Shown: positions 1 to 12,500 of the stretch, one piece after another
How positions within the stretch are numbered: the stretch's first letter is position 1
How the letters are laid out: the number at the start of each line of letters is the position of its first letter
From: Staphylotrichum longicolle
Taxonomy: Eukaryota; Ascomycota; Sordariomycetes; Sordariales; Chaetomiaceae
Assembly (NCBI GenBank): GCA_019096155.1
Contig: JAHCVI010000002.1
Span: forward strand, 372,001-436,000
DNA length: 64,000 bases
Direction of reading: 5' to 3'
Program-made: the position numbers and the translations under genes
Notes under the pieces: generated by a model
Told to the model about the DNA's origin: nothing
Databases searched by the model: none
Seen by the model: only the letters and a program-made list of their open reading frames with translations

Positions 1-2486
1 GCTGTAGACAATCAACCCCATTCCCCAGCCTCTGTGCTCCTGAGCCATGGCCCGTTTCTAGCCCGTCTTCCAAGACCAAGAAACGGGACGATTTAACCTG
101 TCAGCGCGGCGGGAGGCCTGCAGTGCGAGATTCGTGCCTCCGAAACACCAAGCACGGCGATCTTAGCGAATCGATCCCGTTGAGTAACCGAACAAGCAAA
201 TACTCTCAGCAGGGAACAAGGAAGAACAGGCTCGATCGAGGCATCGTTTGTGGATTGTTCGCCCCATTGGACGAGTTCCTGGCGCCCGAGAGCCCTGCGC
301 ACAATAAGGCGGAATTAATCCCATGATTGTGTCTGCTACAGTAAGCAAGTCGAGCCGATATTTGTGCCGTCAGGGGTGTGTGACCAGCTTTCCAATGGGT
401 GGCACCGGCATGTTGCTTGACATCTGAATGGGAGGTGGTGCTTTGACGATGTAATATTCTCATCTGTCAATGGCGACCCGCCGGCCGCGGAGCCCAAGAA
501 AAACTTCCAGCGGCCTGCCTTTGTCGGGCGACAGCCACAGTCTCTGCGATGATAACTATGACCAACTTCGAGGGCGCGCGGACATCGGCGAACAGGGGAC
601 CCAGAGCAACATGTGCGTAGCACAGACGAGGAGCGCTGCAGTCACATTCCGAAGTATCTCGGCCCAGTTGGATAGGCATGAGTGGATGGGCGGGAGATGT
701 GCTGGGCCTGGGTCACGGTGAAGCGGCATTAGCTTCTTGGCCCCTCGTATCGAACGTGCAGCGGGTGGTTTGATGGGACGGCGGCCGTAGGTGTTCCCGT
801 CGCGCAAGCTTTCGGTGGGAAGACAGAGGCCCAGGGCGACTGGGGGTTCCAGATCCGTGTCCAGACCGGAAGGTCGGGAACGACGCAGAAAACGACGCTG
901 CGGCATGACGCGACCCAAGCAATTTGGCGCAGGCGTGGGCGGGCGGCAGGTCGGCGGGGCACGACAGAGACGAGTCGACCGACAGCCCGGAAACTGGTTG
1001 CTGTCCTACACGTGTCACGATGGGCTTCTGTCGGAGGGCACAACAGGCTAAACTCAGTCCTCGCGCACGGAACCAGGCTGTGGGGAGTCTATTGTTGGTC
1101 GCAGAGCAATATCGGCAGAAGGGGCAGCCAGGCGCAAGTTGGGCGGGTGCCCTTGGTGTTTGAGAGACGAGGGAGCTGATGCAAGCCGGTATGAGATGTG
1201 ACGCGAACTCGTTGCACAAAGAGCCGGGACGTCGACATCAGGAAACTCCCGAGGCGAGAGCCGGCGACGACACACGAGGAGGCGAATCCGGTTGATTCCC
1301 TGTCGCGCCATGCAGGGTACTGAGAAGGGCATCCCAGCGTCACAAATACCACCCGGGAGCGGGTGCGCGGGCGCATGGGGGACAAGGTTTGGCTCGGTTT
1401 CGGTGCCGTGGGAGGTGTGTCACTGCCAGTCGAATGCCAAAGCAAGCAAAGGTAGCCGGACCAACGATAGCGCCGGGCCCTGCAGATTGAGGAAGCACCG
1501 CTTAAACGCGTTAGGAATCCTGCTCGGGAGCGTGTGTCGCATCAATGAATTATCCGAGGAGAAAAATGGCCAGATGCAAGCCACGCCACGGCAGGTAGCT
1601 TGCTGACAGCTAGCTTCCTAAGCACGGGTGAGCGGGCCGCATGAGACGAAGTCGAGCGTTGGATGTGAAGTGGTCGAGATTGGGCGTGGCGGAAACAAAC
1701 CTGGAAGGAAGAGACCGCACCGACTCGAGACGGGACAGGGACGGGAGACTGGCTCGACTGGCTGGGGGGATTCTCAGCCCTAACTCGTTGGACCCCGCCG
1801 AGGCTAACCAAACCCTCGCTAGCGGGATGGGGGATCGTCAACTGTTCGTGCACGGACGCCATCTCCACGATTTCCGGAACGGTTTGCAGCGCGCTTTGTC
1901 TTCGAATCAGGCAACGCCAAGCTTCCGCCCACCCTGTTAAGGCTGTCGCTGATCTCGATTTCGAAACGCCCACGACAACTTTAACTCAACAACAAACCAA
2001 ACAGCAATGCTGACCTCAACGACGAATTTTCGAGTTTTCTTACACTTTTCCACGGTGCAGGTATCCGCACAGGCATCCCGCGTTTGCACGCACAGCCAAA
2101 TGCCGCCCTTCCGAAGGTCTTCGGCCATCCAATCGATTTTACACTATCGCAAACTCAATTGCTCCGGCATTTTCCACTTTGGTGTGGCCGTCATTTGACA
2201 TCAGCTTTATCAAGCGTGGCTCACGCCTATCTCGTCTTGCACCCCACCTTGACCATCGCGGAGTTCGGAACAAGACCTGTTTGCTGCACGCTGTACGCGC
2301 ATGGGATGGCACGGCGCGCGGCAATAGCTTTGTTGGGTTCTTCAACGTCGGACATCCGTGGGGAAATCTGCGACTTCGCTCCCCTGTCGTTCGCTAACCC
2401 TTTACGGCTCACGCTCAGTGTCCGCGTCGCCCAAACCCCCAACGCCCCTGGCTATAGAAGAACATCGAACTGAGGTCACTCACGAC
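1..2486. other. Gene-poor region
   Basis: Reading both strands, I see only short, mutually overlapping frames with no recognisable domain, no convincing exon chain and no RNA gene. The base composition is balanced, with no long AT-rich stretch of the kind left by heavy repeat-induced point mutation. Confidence 0.5.
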
Positions 2487-3173
2487 ATGCATCTCTCTGT
2501 CGACAGCCTGAGCAGCTCCCCCTGGCGGCAGTTCGCCTTGCGGCTCCAAACAAGCACGTGGCCCGAGATCCTCCCCCACAGCCGTGGGCCCTCGGCGCCG
2601 CTGCTAAGCTCATCAGGATTGTGCCGCTCTACTATGATGCTACCTAACTTCCAGATTCTTGCGACACCTCCTCCTCATATCGCCTCTTGCGCCATACCGG
2701 TAGATTGGGAGTTCGTCAAAGGTGGATCCCGGCAGCCGTTTCACAACTTCACCGGCGTTGCATTATTCGTTCCTCTCGACCCGCCAGGCTGCCCCAACAT
2801 GCGGCCCCATATCTCAAAGACTCATGATCAAGACAGCGAGACACGCTATGACGCCTTGACCCTTGTCCATTACCGTCTCGGATGGGACCTCCTTCATTCC
2901 GATTACTCACGCAATATCAAAGTCCCATGCATGATGATCACGGCCACTGATGCTCAATTATCCGATCGCGTTTGGAGCCTGAACTTTACCATACTTCAGT
3001 GTTTGGCGGAAGTGACCGCCTGCACCTCGCCTGACTCTGAAGTCGCTGGCAGCTCCCTCGCTCGGCAGATGGTGTTCGCGATATCTACAAGCCGACAAAG
3101 ATCCAATGGGACCGGGCGACGGAGCTTGCATCCGCTGCAACGCTTTAGGCCAATCTTCAAGCATGGCACCTAG
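2487..3173 (+). CDS. Orphan hypothetical protein, 228 aa (doubtful)
   Basis: This is the longest open frame in the first 7 kb. The frame is open further upstream, but I chose the ATG at 2487 because it follows a TATA-like GCTATAGAAG at 2451-2460. That element is only about 30 bases from the ATG, which is tight for a fungal promoter and leaves the start uncertain. The protein shows no signal peptide, membrane segment or motif I recognise. The middle (about residues 80-150) has a fairly protein-like composition (DWEFVKGG, NFTGVALFVPLDPPG), while the C-terminus is basic and serine-rich. No neighbour suggests a role. It could be a chance frame or the remnant of a larger spliced gene. Confidence 0.25.
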   Translation: MHLSVDSLSSSPWRQFALRLQTSTWPEILPHSRGPSAPLLSSSGLCRSTMMLPNFQILATPPPHIASCAIPVDWEFVKGGSRQPFHNFTGVALFVPLDPPGCPNMRPHISKTHDQDSETRYDALTLVHYRLGWDLLHSDYSRNIKVPCMMITATDAQLSDRVWSLNFTILQCLAEVTACTSPDSEVAGSSLARQMVFAISTSRQRSNGTGRRSLHPLQRFRPIFKHGT

Positions 3174-6100
3174 AGTGGCGGCACCGTTGACAATGGACCA
3201 CGTGGAGTTCGAGCACCTTTGCCGCCCTCAAGCCGCCTCTAATGCCCCGGACCTGGGGGGATATCATACAGAAAGTAGAGAATGACGTGCATTCACTTAC
3301 TTGGCAAAAGCAGCCTAGTAATGCTTGCTCTCACCTAATCTTCCGAGCGCGTGGACCCGGGCTACCCGGATGGACGCGCATGTTTGACACCGAAATAGCT
3401 CTTGGACACCAGATCAAGTCATTATCCGTCGACCTGCGGCTGCCTTCTCATGGCCGCGACACCGCACTAGGATGATGAGCCGACTATGCACGTCATGGCT
3501 GCCTTAGTACATCCCACTACCAACATTCCATAAGATGGCCAGCGGCATATCCGAGCTGCTGTGACGGCAACGCAGCGATATCCGAGAAAGGAACCTGTAA
3601 AAGCCCATATAGCACGAGAAGGCGCCAAATCCCACCGGCCAAAACGTGGTTTGGTCGCATTCGCTTCTCGGCTGCAAGGTGGGCGTATCCAATCATCCCT
3701 CAACAACAGCTGTTAGCGTAACCCTTTTGATGACAGGGGACAGCTTAATGATGCGCGACCCGACAAAGGGGAATCTGGAAACATTATTGGTGCGGCTCAC
3801 ATGGTGTGCTGCACGGCATCAACCCAGGAACCGTGGTTTGCTCGCTGCTGGATTCAGCACACGGCACACGGCCCGTATCGGGTGAACTGATCATGATGTT
3901 CTGTTCTGCTCAGGGCGCTGCTTGTCCAACCATCCGCGGAGCCAAGCAAAACACCAAGTTAGGCGAGCCCAAGCATTACAAATGACCCTGTGCCTTCAAC
4001 ATGCATCCCCTGGCGCCCCCCCCCAACCACCCAACTGCCCAAGAATGAGAGCTGAACTGGCTGTTTTTTTGTTTCGTTGAGATTGCTATTGACCGTGGAA
4101 CCACACAGCTCGGGTTGTAACGACGGAAGCCTTGATTGATCGCCGATCTCAGGGGAGGAGAGTTTCTCCCGGTTCCTGAGATGGGACCCCAGTTCCGCCA
4201 GACCGGAGGTTTGGACCTAACGCAAGGCTCGAGGTGGTGATACCGGCGTAATCAAAACACTATATTCCACCCTGAAAGAGCCCTCGAAAGCACATACGGG
4301 CTCCGTGCCTTTCCAACGGAGAGGGAAGTGCACTGGACCCAATCACGAAGAGACGCGGGCCAGACGGAGTGGTGATGTGGTACCTGCGAGCCACTGTGCC
4401 GAATACCCAGTTACCGCCCGGTGGCTCTCCGGGAACAACAGACCCACGAACACCCCGGCCATCACCCGGCCACCCGGGCTCTGACCGCCGGGTGATTGCC
4501 CGATGCCCCCCAAAACACCCCGACAGCTTTCATCACAGGCACCGGTGCCCAAGCATCGTCCAGTTGCACACCATTCTTGCACACCGTCAACTTCCCCATC
4601 CCCTCCAATCGCGGCGACGTTGTGGTTTCCACGCAGAGGGACCCCTGGATATCCGGGACTGCCGATCACTTGGCTCTCTTGGTCACCCGGGACTCACTCA
4701 ACAGCGATCCTCGCATCCCTCCCGCGGCCCGATGTTACCCAACTCCAAGCTAAGCTTCAGCCTTGTGTGTCGGGAGGCTTCCAGGGTCTTTTTGCGCCTT
4801 GCGTTACCCAGCCGATGTTGGTCCATGCAGTGATTTCAAGCTTCCAATAGGAGTTGACATGCCAGGAGATAAGGAAGTGTTCTGACACAACCAATCCCTA
4901 TTGTGTCGTGACTTTTGTACTGTTTGAACAGCCTTACGTCTTTTCGGTGTTCATTTTCTTCGTCGTCTTTTTGAACAACAAGGGAAACAACAAACAGAGA
5001 GCGAACGACAAAACAGAGAGAGATATGTTTGCAACGAGTGGCGCCGTGTGTGTATCACCAGAATCTTGTTCGCTAAGCGTGTTGTATTCCTGGTGATGTA
5101 AAGACCACTCTTCAACCCTTCCCAGCCCGGAACTGCTGTGCAACAATAAGCACCCCTCATCCATTCCTCCCTCGTTCAGTTGGCTCAAGCATGGCAAGGA
5201 TGGAATAACTGGACAACGATTACCATCCCTGCCTAACATTCCGATTTGAGGACGTTTCGCCAGTGCCACCCCATCTGTCCAACCTCACAACCTCGTATTT
5301 ATGACCGGTGCTGAGAAATTCAAAGAGATGGCTGTTGGAAGTTGGGTGCAACAAGAAGAAACAAAGGCAGAGATAGCCGAACGATGCGTTTGTGAAATGC
5401 ATCGCTCCTTGCATTCTAGTTGCAGGGTACCTGCTTGCAGTTAGTCCGTCTTTGGTGACTATGGATTACAAAATCTGAGAGTTTGCTAATCCCCTGCTCT
5501 CGGCTCGGTTTGCGATGCCTTTGTTTTGATGGCCGATGTAGCGAGGATGACGGAGTTCAAGCTTCTCGTGACTGTTTTGTCTTGATCTTCTTCCTTGGTC
5601 TAATAATGGGTGGGCCTGAAGATACCCGGAAAGAGAAGTTGTCAGATATCGTGCACACCTGCGGCTGCGTTTGTCGTACCAACTCAAAAATAGAGCCGCT
5701 CTTGTGAAGTCATTGGATTGAGATCACTTTTGAGCAACGTTGACCAATGCTAAACTCGGTAAATCTCAAAAGGCAAAGAGTCTTTGCTGGGTAATCTGGC
5801 CGATAGGACTGCTGTGTATCGCTTCGGTCCGCTGTAGGTTGCTCAAGATAGGACAGTGCTGGTGATCCCTTACTTTGAACTTCGAGATTTGGGGCAGTCC
5901 GGCACAAACACCACAACACCTGGCGATTTTGAACCTTGAGGAGCGAAGCTGTGTGGTATCACATGTTGGCCCATCGCCCTGATTTGCCGGCTGACTTGGT
6001 GTGCCTGCCTCTTGCTCGTGCTGTGACACCCAGATGCATATGGGCTACACACCTCTCATGGTGCCACTGAAGTTGTTGTCGTCTACCCGATGTGCTCCCC

Positions 6101-7204
6101 AGAATTACTGAGTTGGAGGGGCACTCGGGGAAATGTTGGAAGCCGAAATCCGTCTCCTGGAATAGAAACTCACAAGTCCATCAAGCCGTCGTGGAGTGGA
6201 TACTGGTGGGACAAAGTCTTAGGGAGCGGGGGTTTTTTGTTTTATGCTTTATGTGAACAAAAAAGACCAAAACTGAATGCATTGATTGCGGGAAAACACT
6301 CAGCAAAACTATTGCACAAAAGGCCCAGTTCACCGCGGGCTTGAGAGTGAATAAAGGTTGGTCCTAGGGACAAGTTCGCTGTAAGGGTTCTAGGCAACGC
6401 TCCAGTGGATCCTCGCACGCTGATTGGCAAATAACCCTTGCTGGAGTTCCTGATCAGGCAAGAGGGGCTGCAGGGGTACTCCTTGTCACAGATGGCAGCG
6501 TTCAGAGCACCTCACTTCTCCTTGCTCTGCTCAGAGGAGAGATCATGCCTTGTACCAATCAAATACGTCAATGCAGTTAGGAAGCAGATGGCAAAGTTGC
6601 ATAATGCGCGGTGTCTTGGCTGCGTGCATGATCTCTGCTAAGCTGAGACTTGTTCACGAACCCCGCCTCCAACCGAAACCACTCGACCTTGACTTGCTGA
6701 CGGTCTTTATGTTTACGTGAACAGAAAAATCAAATCTTCAAGCTCATTAGGTAGCGGCATGTTAAACACACGACGCCATGGCTGAGACAACACCGTCAAA
6801 AAAGTGGCGCCATCTGGGCAAAGCGTGCATCTCGGTAACGTCGTGGAGCACATGAGATGAAGAGTAGGATGCTCTGGTTGACGGCAGAGGCTTGGACCCC
6901 GGAAAATCGCGAGACAATACGAGACAGCCTTAGGTACAGGGTCCATCCGCTTAGACTTTGTACAAATGACAAATGTGGGTGTCTTGGATCTTGATATCAA
7001 CGGTTCATGATTCATCGGGGTCGAATCCCTTCTCCTGATCACATGTAGCGTGTGGTTGCAACTTGGGTATTGCTAGTGTTCAAAGAAAGAAATGTCTAAT
7101 GGTTCACGCACCCATGTATCCTACCCAGAAGCCCATTGTTGCTGGTCAAACTCTCTTCCCGCCCGGCCCCTCTCTACTCAAATTATTCGGGCGCGCCACC
7201 GCAG
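3174..7204. other. Intergenic region, no gene seen
   Basis: About 4 kb with only short frames in all six readings. A TTCGAAT-like string near 7020 superficially recalls a tRNA T-loop, but no cloverleaf can be built around it. Part of this stretch is the downstream flank of the regulator gene that ends at 7205. Confidence 0.45.
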
Positions 7205-8473
7205 TCACACAGCCCCTACCCTCCAGTCACAAACGGCACGGAGCACCTTCAGCCTCTCGCCCAAATGCTCCATCATGGGGGTAATCACCACCCCGCCCGC
7301 CTCCGCTCCCATCCCCGAGCCCGCCAACATTTGTGCATACGCCCCACAGACACCGTCAAACCTAGCCAGGCTCTGCGTCAGCCGTGTCCGCTGCGCCGCC
7401 CTCTCCTGCCCATTCTGGCTCTGGAGAACCCTGCATGCTTCGTCAAGGTAGAGGTAGCTGATCCTGATGAGCGTGGAGCCCGCCAGAGTTTCCAATGCCT
7501 GACGCCCCGTCGTCTGTATGCACGTCTCGCACATGAGCAGCGCGCTGCATTCGTCGAGTGCACTGGTGCTGAGGGCGAACATGTCGTCGAGGTCGAGCAT
7601 GTCTGTTCCTCCTCCGTCAGACACTACCTGCAGCCGCTCAAGCTCTCTGAGACAGTAGCCGACGCACTCGCAGGCCTGGTGCTGGACTGCCCAGTGTGCC
7701 GGGTTGGGCGTGTCGAGTTCTGCGTTTGTGCCGAGTTGGCTTGGATATTGGCTAAACGGCATGCTCAGCGGCGGGTTGTTGCTGTCGGCATAACACTGGG
7801 AAGGCGTCCATGGATTTATTGGAGAGCCCGCTTGGTTTGCTATCGGCTGTGCCGGCTCGTGCTGAAAAAAAGTTCGGTACGGCGTCTCTGGAAGTGGCAC
7901 CAAAGGTGGTGGTTCATAGCTGGGTTTCTGGTAAAATGTTCGTTGTTCATGGATCGATATTGGACCTTGTTTGCTGGGAATTTCTGAGGGGTTCAGCGGC
8001 GACCAGACCACGGGAGCTGACGACGGGTCTGTCAGCAAAGCTGTCTCCGCTTGCCCAGCTGCGCTGACAGAGGCGCCTATGCTCCCACTGAGGCCCAGGC
8101 CACCGCCCAGTACATCCGGGCCGGGTATGGCGGGGCCCATGTTTTCTTCTGCTGCCGTGAGCGCTGGGTTCCAGTCCTGTCCATGACCGGGAAACGTGTC
8201 GAAGCTGTTATCATCGCGAACTGCGTAGAGCAGACCGTTGGCTTCAGGTTCACAGCCCGTGTTTCCGACCACGTTCCCATCCTTATCGTACTCGACATAA
8301 CCACACTCGCGACCGATGGTGAGGCACCTCGCGCATCCGGGCCTCGCCTTGTTGCACTTGACTTTGGCCTTGAAGCAGTCATGGCACGACAGACGGAGCC
8401 GGCTTTTGCGCGAAGGCTTGCTGACTTTGGGCGACCTGGGCGACATGGCAGAACTACGCGACCGAGACACCAT
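7205..8473 (-). CDS. AflR-like Zn2Cys6 transcription factor
   Basis: A single-exon gene of 422 aa. The frame is open a further 30 codons upstream, but the ATG at 8473 directly precedes the basic serine/arginine-rich leader and is the better start. The N-terminus has a complete binuclear zinc cluster with cysteines at about residues 30, 33, 40, 47, 50 and 57 (C-X2-C-X6-C-X6-C-X2-C-X6-C), preceded by a basic stretch. The C-terminal third (CECVGYCLRELERL, then a helical Cys/Leu-rich block near LMCETCIQTTGRQALETL) resembles the AflR C-terminal regulatory domain found in regulators of non-reducing PKS clusters. It lies about 1.1 kb downstream of the PKS on the same strand. The likely role, by family and position, is pathway-specific activation of the PKS. 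The PKS promoter carries a TCG-N5-CGA palindrome of the AflR type. The zinc-cluster call is firm; the target is inferred. Confidence 0.93.
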   Translation of the reverse strand: MVSRSRSSAMSPRSPKVSKPSRKSRLRLSCHDCFKAKVKCNKARPGCARCLTIGRECGYVEYDKDGNVVGNTGCEPEANGLLYAVRDDNSFDTFPGHGQDWNPALTAAEENMGPAIPGPDVLGGGLGLSGSIGASVSAAGQAETALLTDPSSAPVVWSPLNPSEIPSKQGPISIHEQRTFYQKPSYEPPPLVPLPETPYRTFFQHEPAQPIANQAGSPINPWTPSQCYADSNNPPLSMPFSQYPSQLGTNAELDTPNPAHWAVQHQACECVGYCLRELERLQVVSDGGGTDMLDLDDMFALSTSALDECSALLMCETCIQTTGRQALETLAGSTLIRISYLYLDEACRVLQSQNGQERAAQRTRLTQSLARFDGVCGAYAQMLAGSGMGAEAGGVVITPMMEHLGERLKVLRAVCDWRVGAV

Positions 8474-9560
8474 CGTGGAGGATTGAACAGAGTGTGTGCT
8501 GGGTTTTATGCGAAAGATGATACAATTAGAAACTAAGGAGAAGAGAAGCCTGCCACTGGTCAAGGTTCGATGGTGTCAGCAGTTTCGAGCGTAACTTGTA
8601 TCAGTAGCGACCGGAAGTGTTGTTGTGTGGACTCGGAACCTGGGCCAAGAAGAAGTTCGTCGTCAGGTTTGCCTTTCAACGGGACAGAGAGCCCGGGTAT
8701 TGCAGAAGAAAACCCAGGGGGGAGTCAGCACATGATGCGCTGCCGCGTTGGACAGCACACCGTGCACCGGTAATGCATCTAAGGATGCAGGTGTATGCAC
8801 GGTTGGCTGTCGCTGATGGTGTGGGAGACCCATCCTTTATTTTTACATGCCAAGATTACACCTTTGAGGAGAGAAAAGGGGTGGTCTTGTAATCTCAACC
8901 CCAAACTCTTTGACGGGTAACATCGCTGACTGATACTGAGCTCCAACGCCCCACGCGGACGTAAAAAACATGTACGTAGATATCTTGCATCTTCAGCTGG
9001 TTGAACTGGTGCAATATACTTCTTGGAACCCAGTTCGGAGAGGGTGAGCACGAAAGAGGGTGCCCTCTCCGAGACGGAACTGTCCCCAGAGCGCAATGTT
9101 TGGCTTCCGAGACAGCATTCCTGTTGAACCGGTAGGGTTGGCTCCGTCGCTTGTTTTCCATCAGAGACCAGTCCCGCATTTGTTGTGGCCGAGGAGATCC
9201 AGTCTTTGTTTATGTGTTGGCAGGAGTTGCCTTCCAAGCTGCTGAGCAGGGAGCAGAGAGACATGAGCGCAGCAAACATGCACACCGAGAGCAAACACAT
9301 CACAAGGAGCGTGCAGTATCTAAAAACAAGATTCGCCTATTAGTCTCAAAAACCGGGCCAACTCATCGCTGGGGCAGACACCGGGCTGACTTGGAAACGG
9401 ACAGGCCCGCTCCGCCAACCCATGCGCGCCCCCAGGCTAATGCCAAAAGCAGAATCTAGTGATGTGGATGAGCGCTGCGCAATATGTCCGTACGCCAAAT
9501 GCAGATACAACAGTAAGTTTAAACAAAACCATGCCGATTCCCAGTCTACCACTCGCCGCC
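8474..9560. other. Spacer between PKS and regulator
   Basis: This contains the promoter of the Zn2Cys6 regulator and the 3' flank of the PKS, both read leftward. A minus-strand frame at 8779-9303 (174 aa) starts with a hydrophobic, signal-like leader (MMCLLSVCMFAALMSLC), but the rest has no recognisable motif. I do not call it a gene. I saw no TCG-N5-CGA element here. Confidence 0.4.
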
Positions 9561-12500
9561 TTATTGCCCAAGAGCCTCCTTGATAAACCCTCCGAGGATT
9601 TTGGCCTGCGTAGCCGAGTCAGTATCTGCACGCGACGAGGAACAACTGGGCGTGACTTACCAGCTTCCCATGTATCATGGAGAAGTGATTACCAGGCATG
9701 TGCCTGAACTGCATCTTGTCTGCGTCCAGGTACTCGTCCCACCTGTTGGGCCCAAAGTCGGAGCGATTGTCGAGGAGGAAGAGCGCATGACCCTTCGGAT
9801 AAGGCTCCGGCCTTGGATCGCTGGGCTTGTGGCACACACCCTCTTCGCACCAAATGGCCAGCACCTTGGGGCACTTGTCTTTGGGAACTGGCTCGGCATC
9901 GTAGTTGCTGAGGGCCGTGACCGAGGCGGCAAAGTGAGGGAGCAACCACTCAGGGATGTTCTTGTCGCTGCCGTCACCGAGGAGGCCAATCGAGGCGAAC
10001 CATGCGTGCAATCCTTGCGGGAGCGGCTCGATCGTGACTGGGCACGGGGCGTCGATGATGATAAGGTTCTCCACCTCATCGCCGCCCTTGATGAGCTGGT
10101 AGACGATTTCGTACGCAATGACGCCTCCTGCACTCCAGCCACCGAGAGAATAGGGGCCTTCGGGCTGGCGCCGCTTCATCTCTTCGATGAACTTCGCCGC
10201 CATACCGTAGACACCACACTTGTACTCCTCCGGTGTCTTCATGAAGGGAGAGAAGAGGCCCCAGACGCCCCACTTGCCACCAACATCGGCGATCTCGGTG
10301 TACGACGTGGCGGACCCGCTGCCGTCCGGAATCAGGAACAGCTGCTTGGTCATGTTGCGTTGAATCCCAGACAAAAGGACTGAAGTGGCCTTGCGCTCAG
10401 GATACGCGTCAATGATGTTGGTAGGCCTCGGCGGCTTCGGGGGGCAAGGCTCCTCCACGCCGATCCTGGGATGCTTGCGCACAGCGACTGTTCCATTCGG
10501 CGCGGGAGTTGTCGCATTCGCCTCAGCTTGCTCCTTGGGCTGCTGCTTCCGCGCAGAGGACTTCTTGGGCGCACTGTTGATACCTAGCGCTCGTTCCACT
10601 GCCTTGAGAGACTGGTTGGCAACGAACAGGTCCGCGGGGATTGAGAGCCCGGTCTTCTCACGGAGCATGCCGAGAATGGAGAGACCCATGAGTGAGTCCA
10701 TGCCGAGATTCGACAAATCGGGCGCTGCGAGGATCTCATCAATCTCGACACCCATCTCGCTAGCGATGGTCTCCCGGACGATGTTCTGCAGCTCCTGACT
10801 TGAGTCGGCCGGTTGATCCTGAGGTGGCCCATCGCCCTTAACGGAGTGGGTGTCGCTCTCGTCAGGTGGTGTCGTGACGTCCGAATCGGACTCTATCTCG
10901 GGGGACCCATCATCCAACGAGACCACAGAGCCGTTCGAAGGTTCACTATCCTGGCGACCCGGCTTCTCAAACTGCGCCAGATAGCCCTTTAGCGCACCAA
11001 TGGTTGGATATTCCACGAAGGCGTTCGAGTTGATGCCCAATTCCAACTCCTCGCGTATCTTGCCGCTGACCGTCAGAGACATCAGCGAATCAACACCGAG
11101 ATCGGTGAAGGCAATGTTGTCAGCGAGCTCGTCGTGACTGCAGCCCACCTCCTTGGCAAGGATGTCCATGACCCCGGAGACCACGGTTTTCAACTTCTGA
11201 TTGACCTTGCCGATGTTGCTTGGAGTCACAATCTCCTTCTTCTTCTTGCGCGCCCCTGCCTTCGTGGCAGCGGCCGGGGCTGCAGCAGGTGGCGGCCGAG
11301 CGGGAGCGCCTGCGGCGGCGGCCAGAGCACCTCGTGGAGGAAGCAACATGTTGAGAACCTTGCGTGGGATGGGTGCAAACTTGATTTCACCCGTGACGCC
11401 AATGATTCTGTCGCCGTCAAAGATGTACGCGTCGCCCACCATCACTTGACCACCCTTGGTTGGCTGCATGCGGATGTAGCTGCGATACTCCTTCTTGGGA
11501 TCTGGAATCTCGGCGAACCGCATCGAGCCCCAGCCGTGGGAGATGAACACTTGCTGGCGTGAGTCCACAGCATCGGTGCCATTGATGATGAAGCCGGAAA
11601 TGTGGCAGAGACTGTCGATGTGGTAGGGACTGAAGTAGAAAGTGCCGTCTTGTTCGGTCGTCTGGAAGCGGATTTTGGCCGTCGCCTCACAAGTGGCGCT
11701 GTCAAGAATCACCTCCTCCATGCCTCGGTAGCGGGGGGCGTAGTCTACCAGGGCTGAGAAGAGCTTGTATGCCAAGCCGCGGCCAACCTTCGAGGCAGTT
11801 CCTCGCTTCTCGCCCTCCATAAGAGCATCGATTCGAGACTTGATCAAGTAGGAGACACGATCGAACTCGTTCTGCCAGTCCTCGGGGTTGCCGTAGTAGA
11901 CCTTGCAGAAGGCATGATCCGTCCTCTTGCCGCCTTCGCTCGTGTGGAAGACGAGGTCGGCGTGGCCAAGCTTGGCGTTGGCGGTCACTGTCAAGCGCAG
12001 GATGTGGCTCCCATTCGAGTCGTCAAAGATGAGTGTCTTGGGGACCTCCATGTGAGCCACATTGCAGCCAATCTTCTTCGTATCAGGCCGCAAGAGCTTG
12101 TAGGCATACTCGCACACGGTCATGGCCATGTCGCCGTACAGGGACGACGGGCACAGGGGCGCGCCGTTGACCAGATGACCCGAGACAGCATTTCGGAGTT
12201 GCTCTTGACAGAGATCGGATTCAATCTCCACAACAGCCACGTCATCCTTGACCTCTTCCTTGACGATCTTTTGCACCGTCGTTGTGGACAGCTTGGGCTT
12301 CGCCGGCTCAATAGCCTTCGTCCCTGCTGCAGCACCGATTCTGTTCTTGGTGAGGCACCAATCGCCGGTATACTGGAGCCAGTAGTTCTTGTCATCGAAA
12401 GAGTAGCTGGGCAAGTCTAGGAGGCGGAGCGAGTCGGTGAACTCGCGGTGGTACTCGTTGAAGTCGATGTTCAACCCCGCAGAGTGAAGCGTGGCGAGGC

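Noticed and set aside
1..7000. Possible RIP-mutated transposon graveyard
   Set aside because: The region is gene-poor but not AT-rich, and no transposase, reverse transcriptase or terminal repeat fragments were seen.
7000..7045. tRNA-like T-loop string (GGGTCGAATCCC)
   Set aside because: No matching acceptor, D or anticodon arms can be drawn on either strand.
7136..7987. 283-aa plus-strand frame
   Set aside because: Antisense of the Zn2Cys6 regulator.
8779..9303. 174-aa minus-strand frame with a hydrophobic leader
   Set aside because: Only the leader looks natural; the remainder has no motif and lies in the regulator's promoter. Kept only as a remark.
9580..10383. 267-aa plus-strand open frame
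   Set aside because: Antisense of the PKS thioesterase, which is clearly coding on the minus strand.
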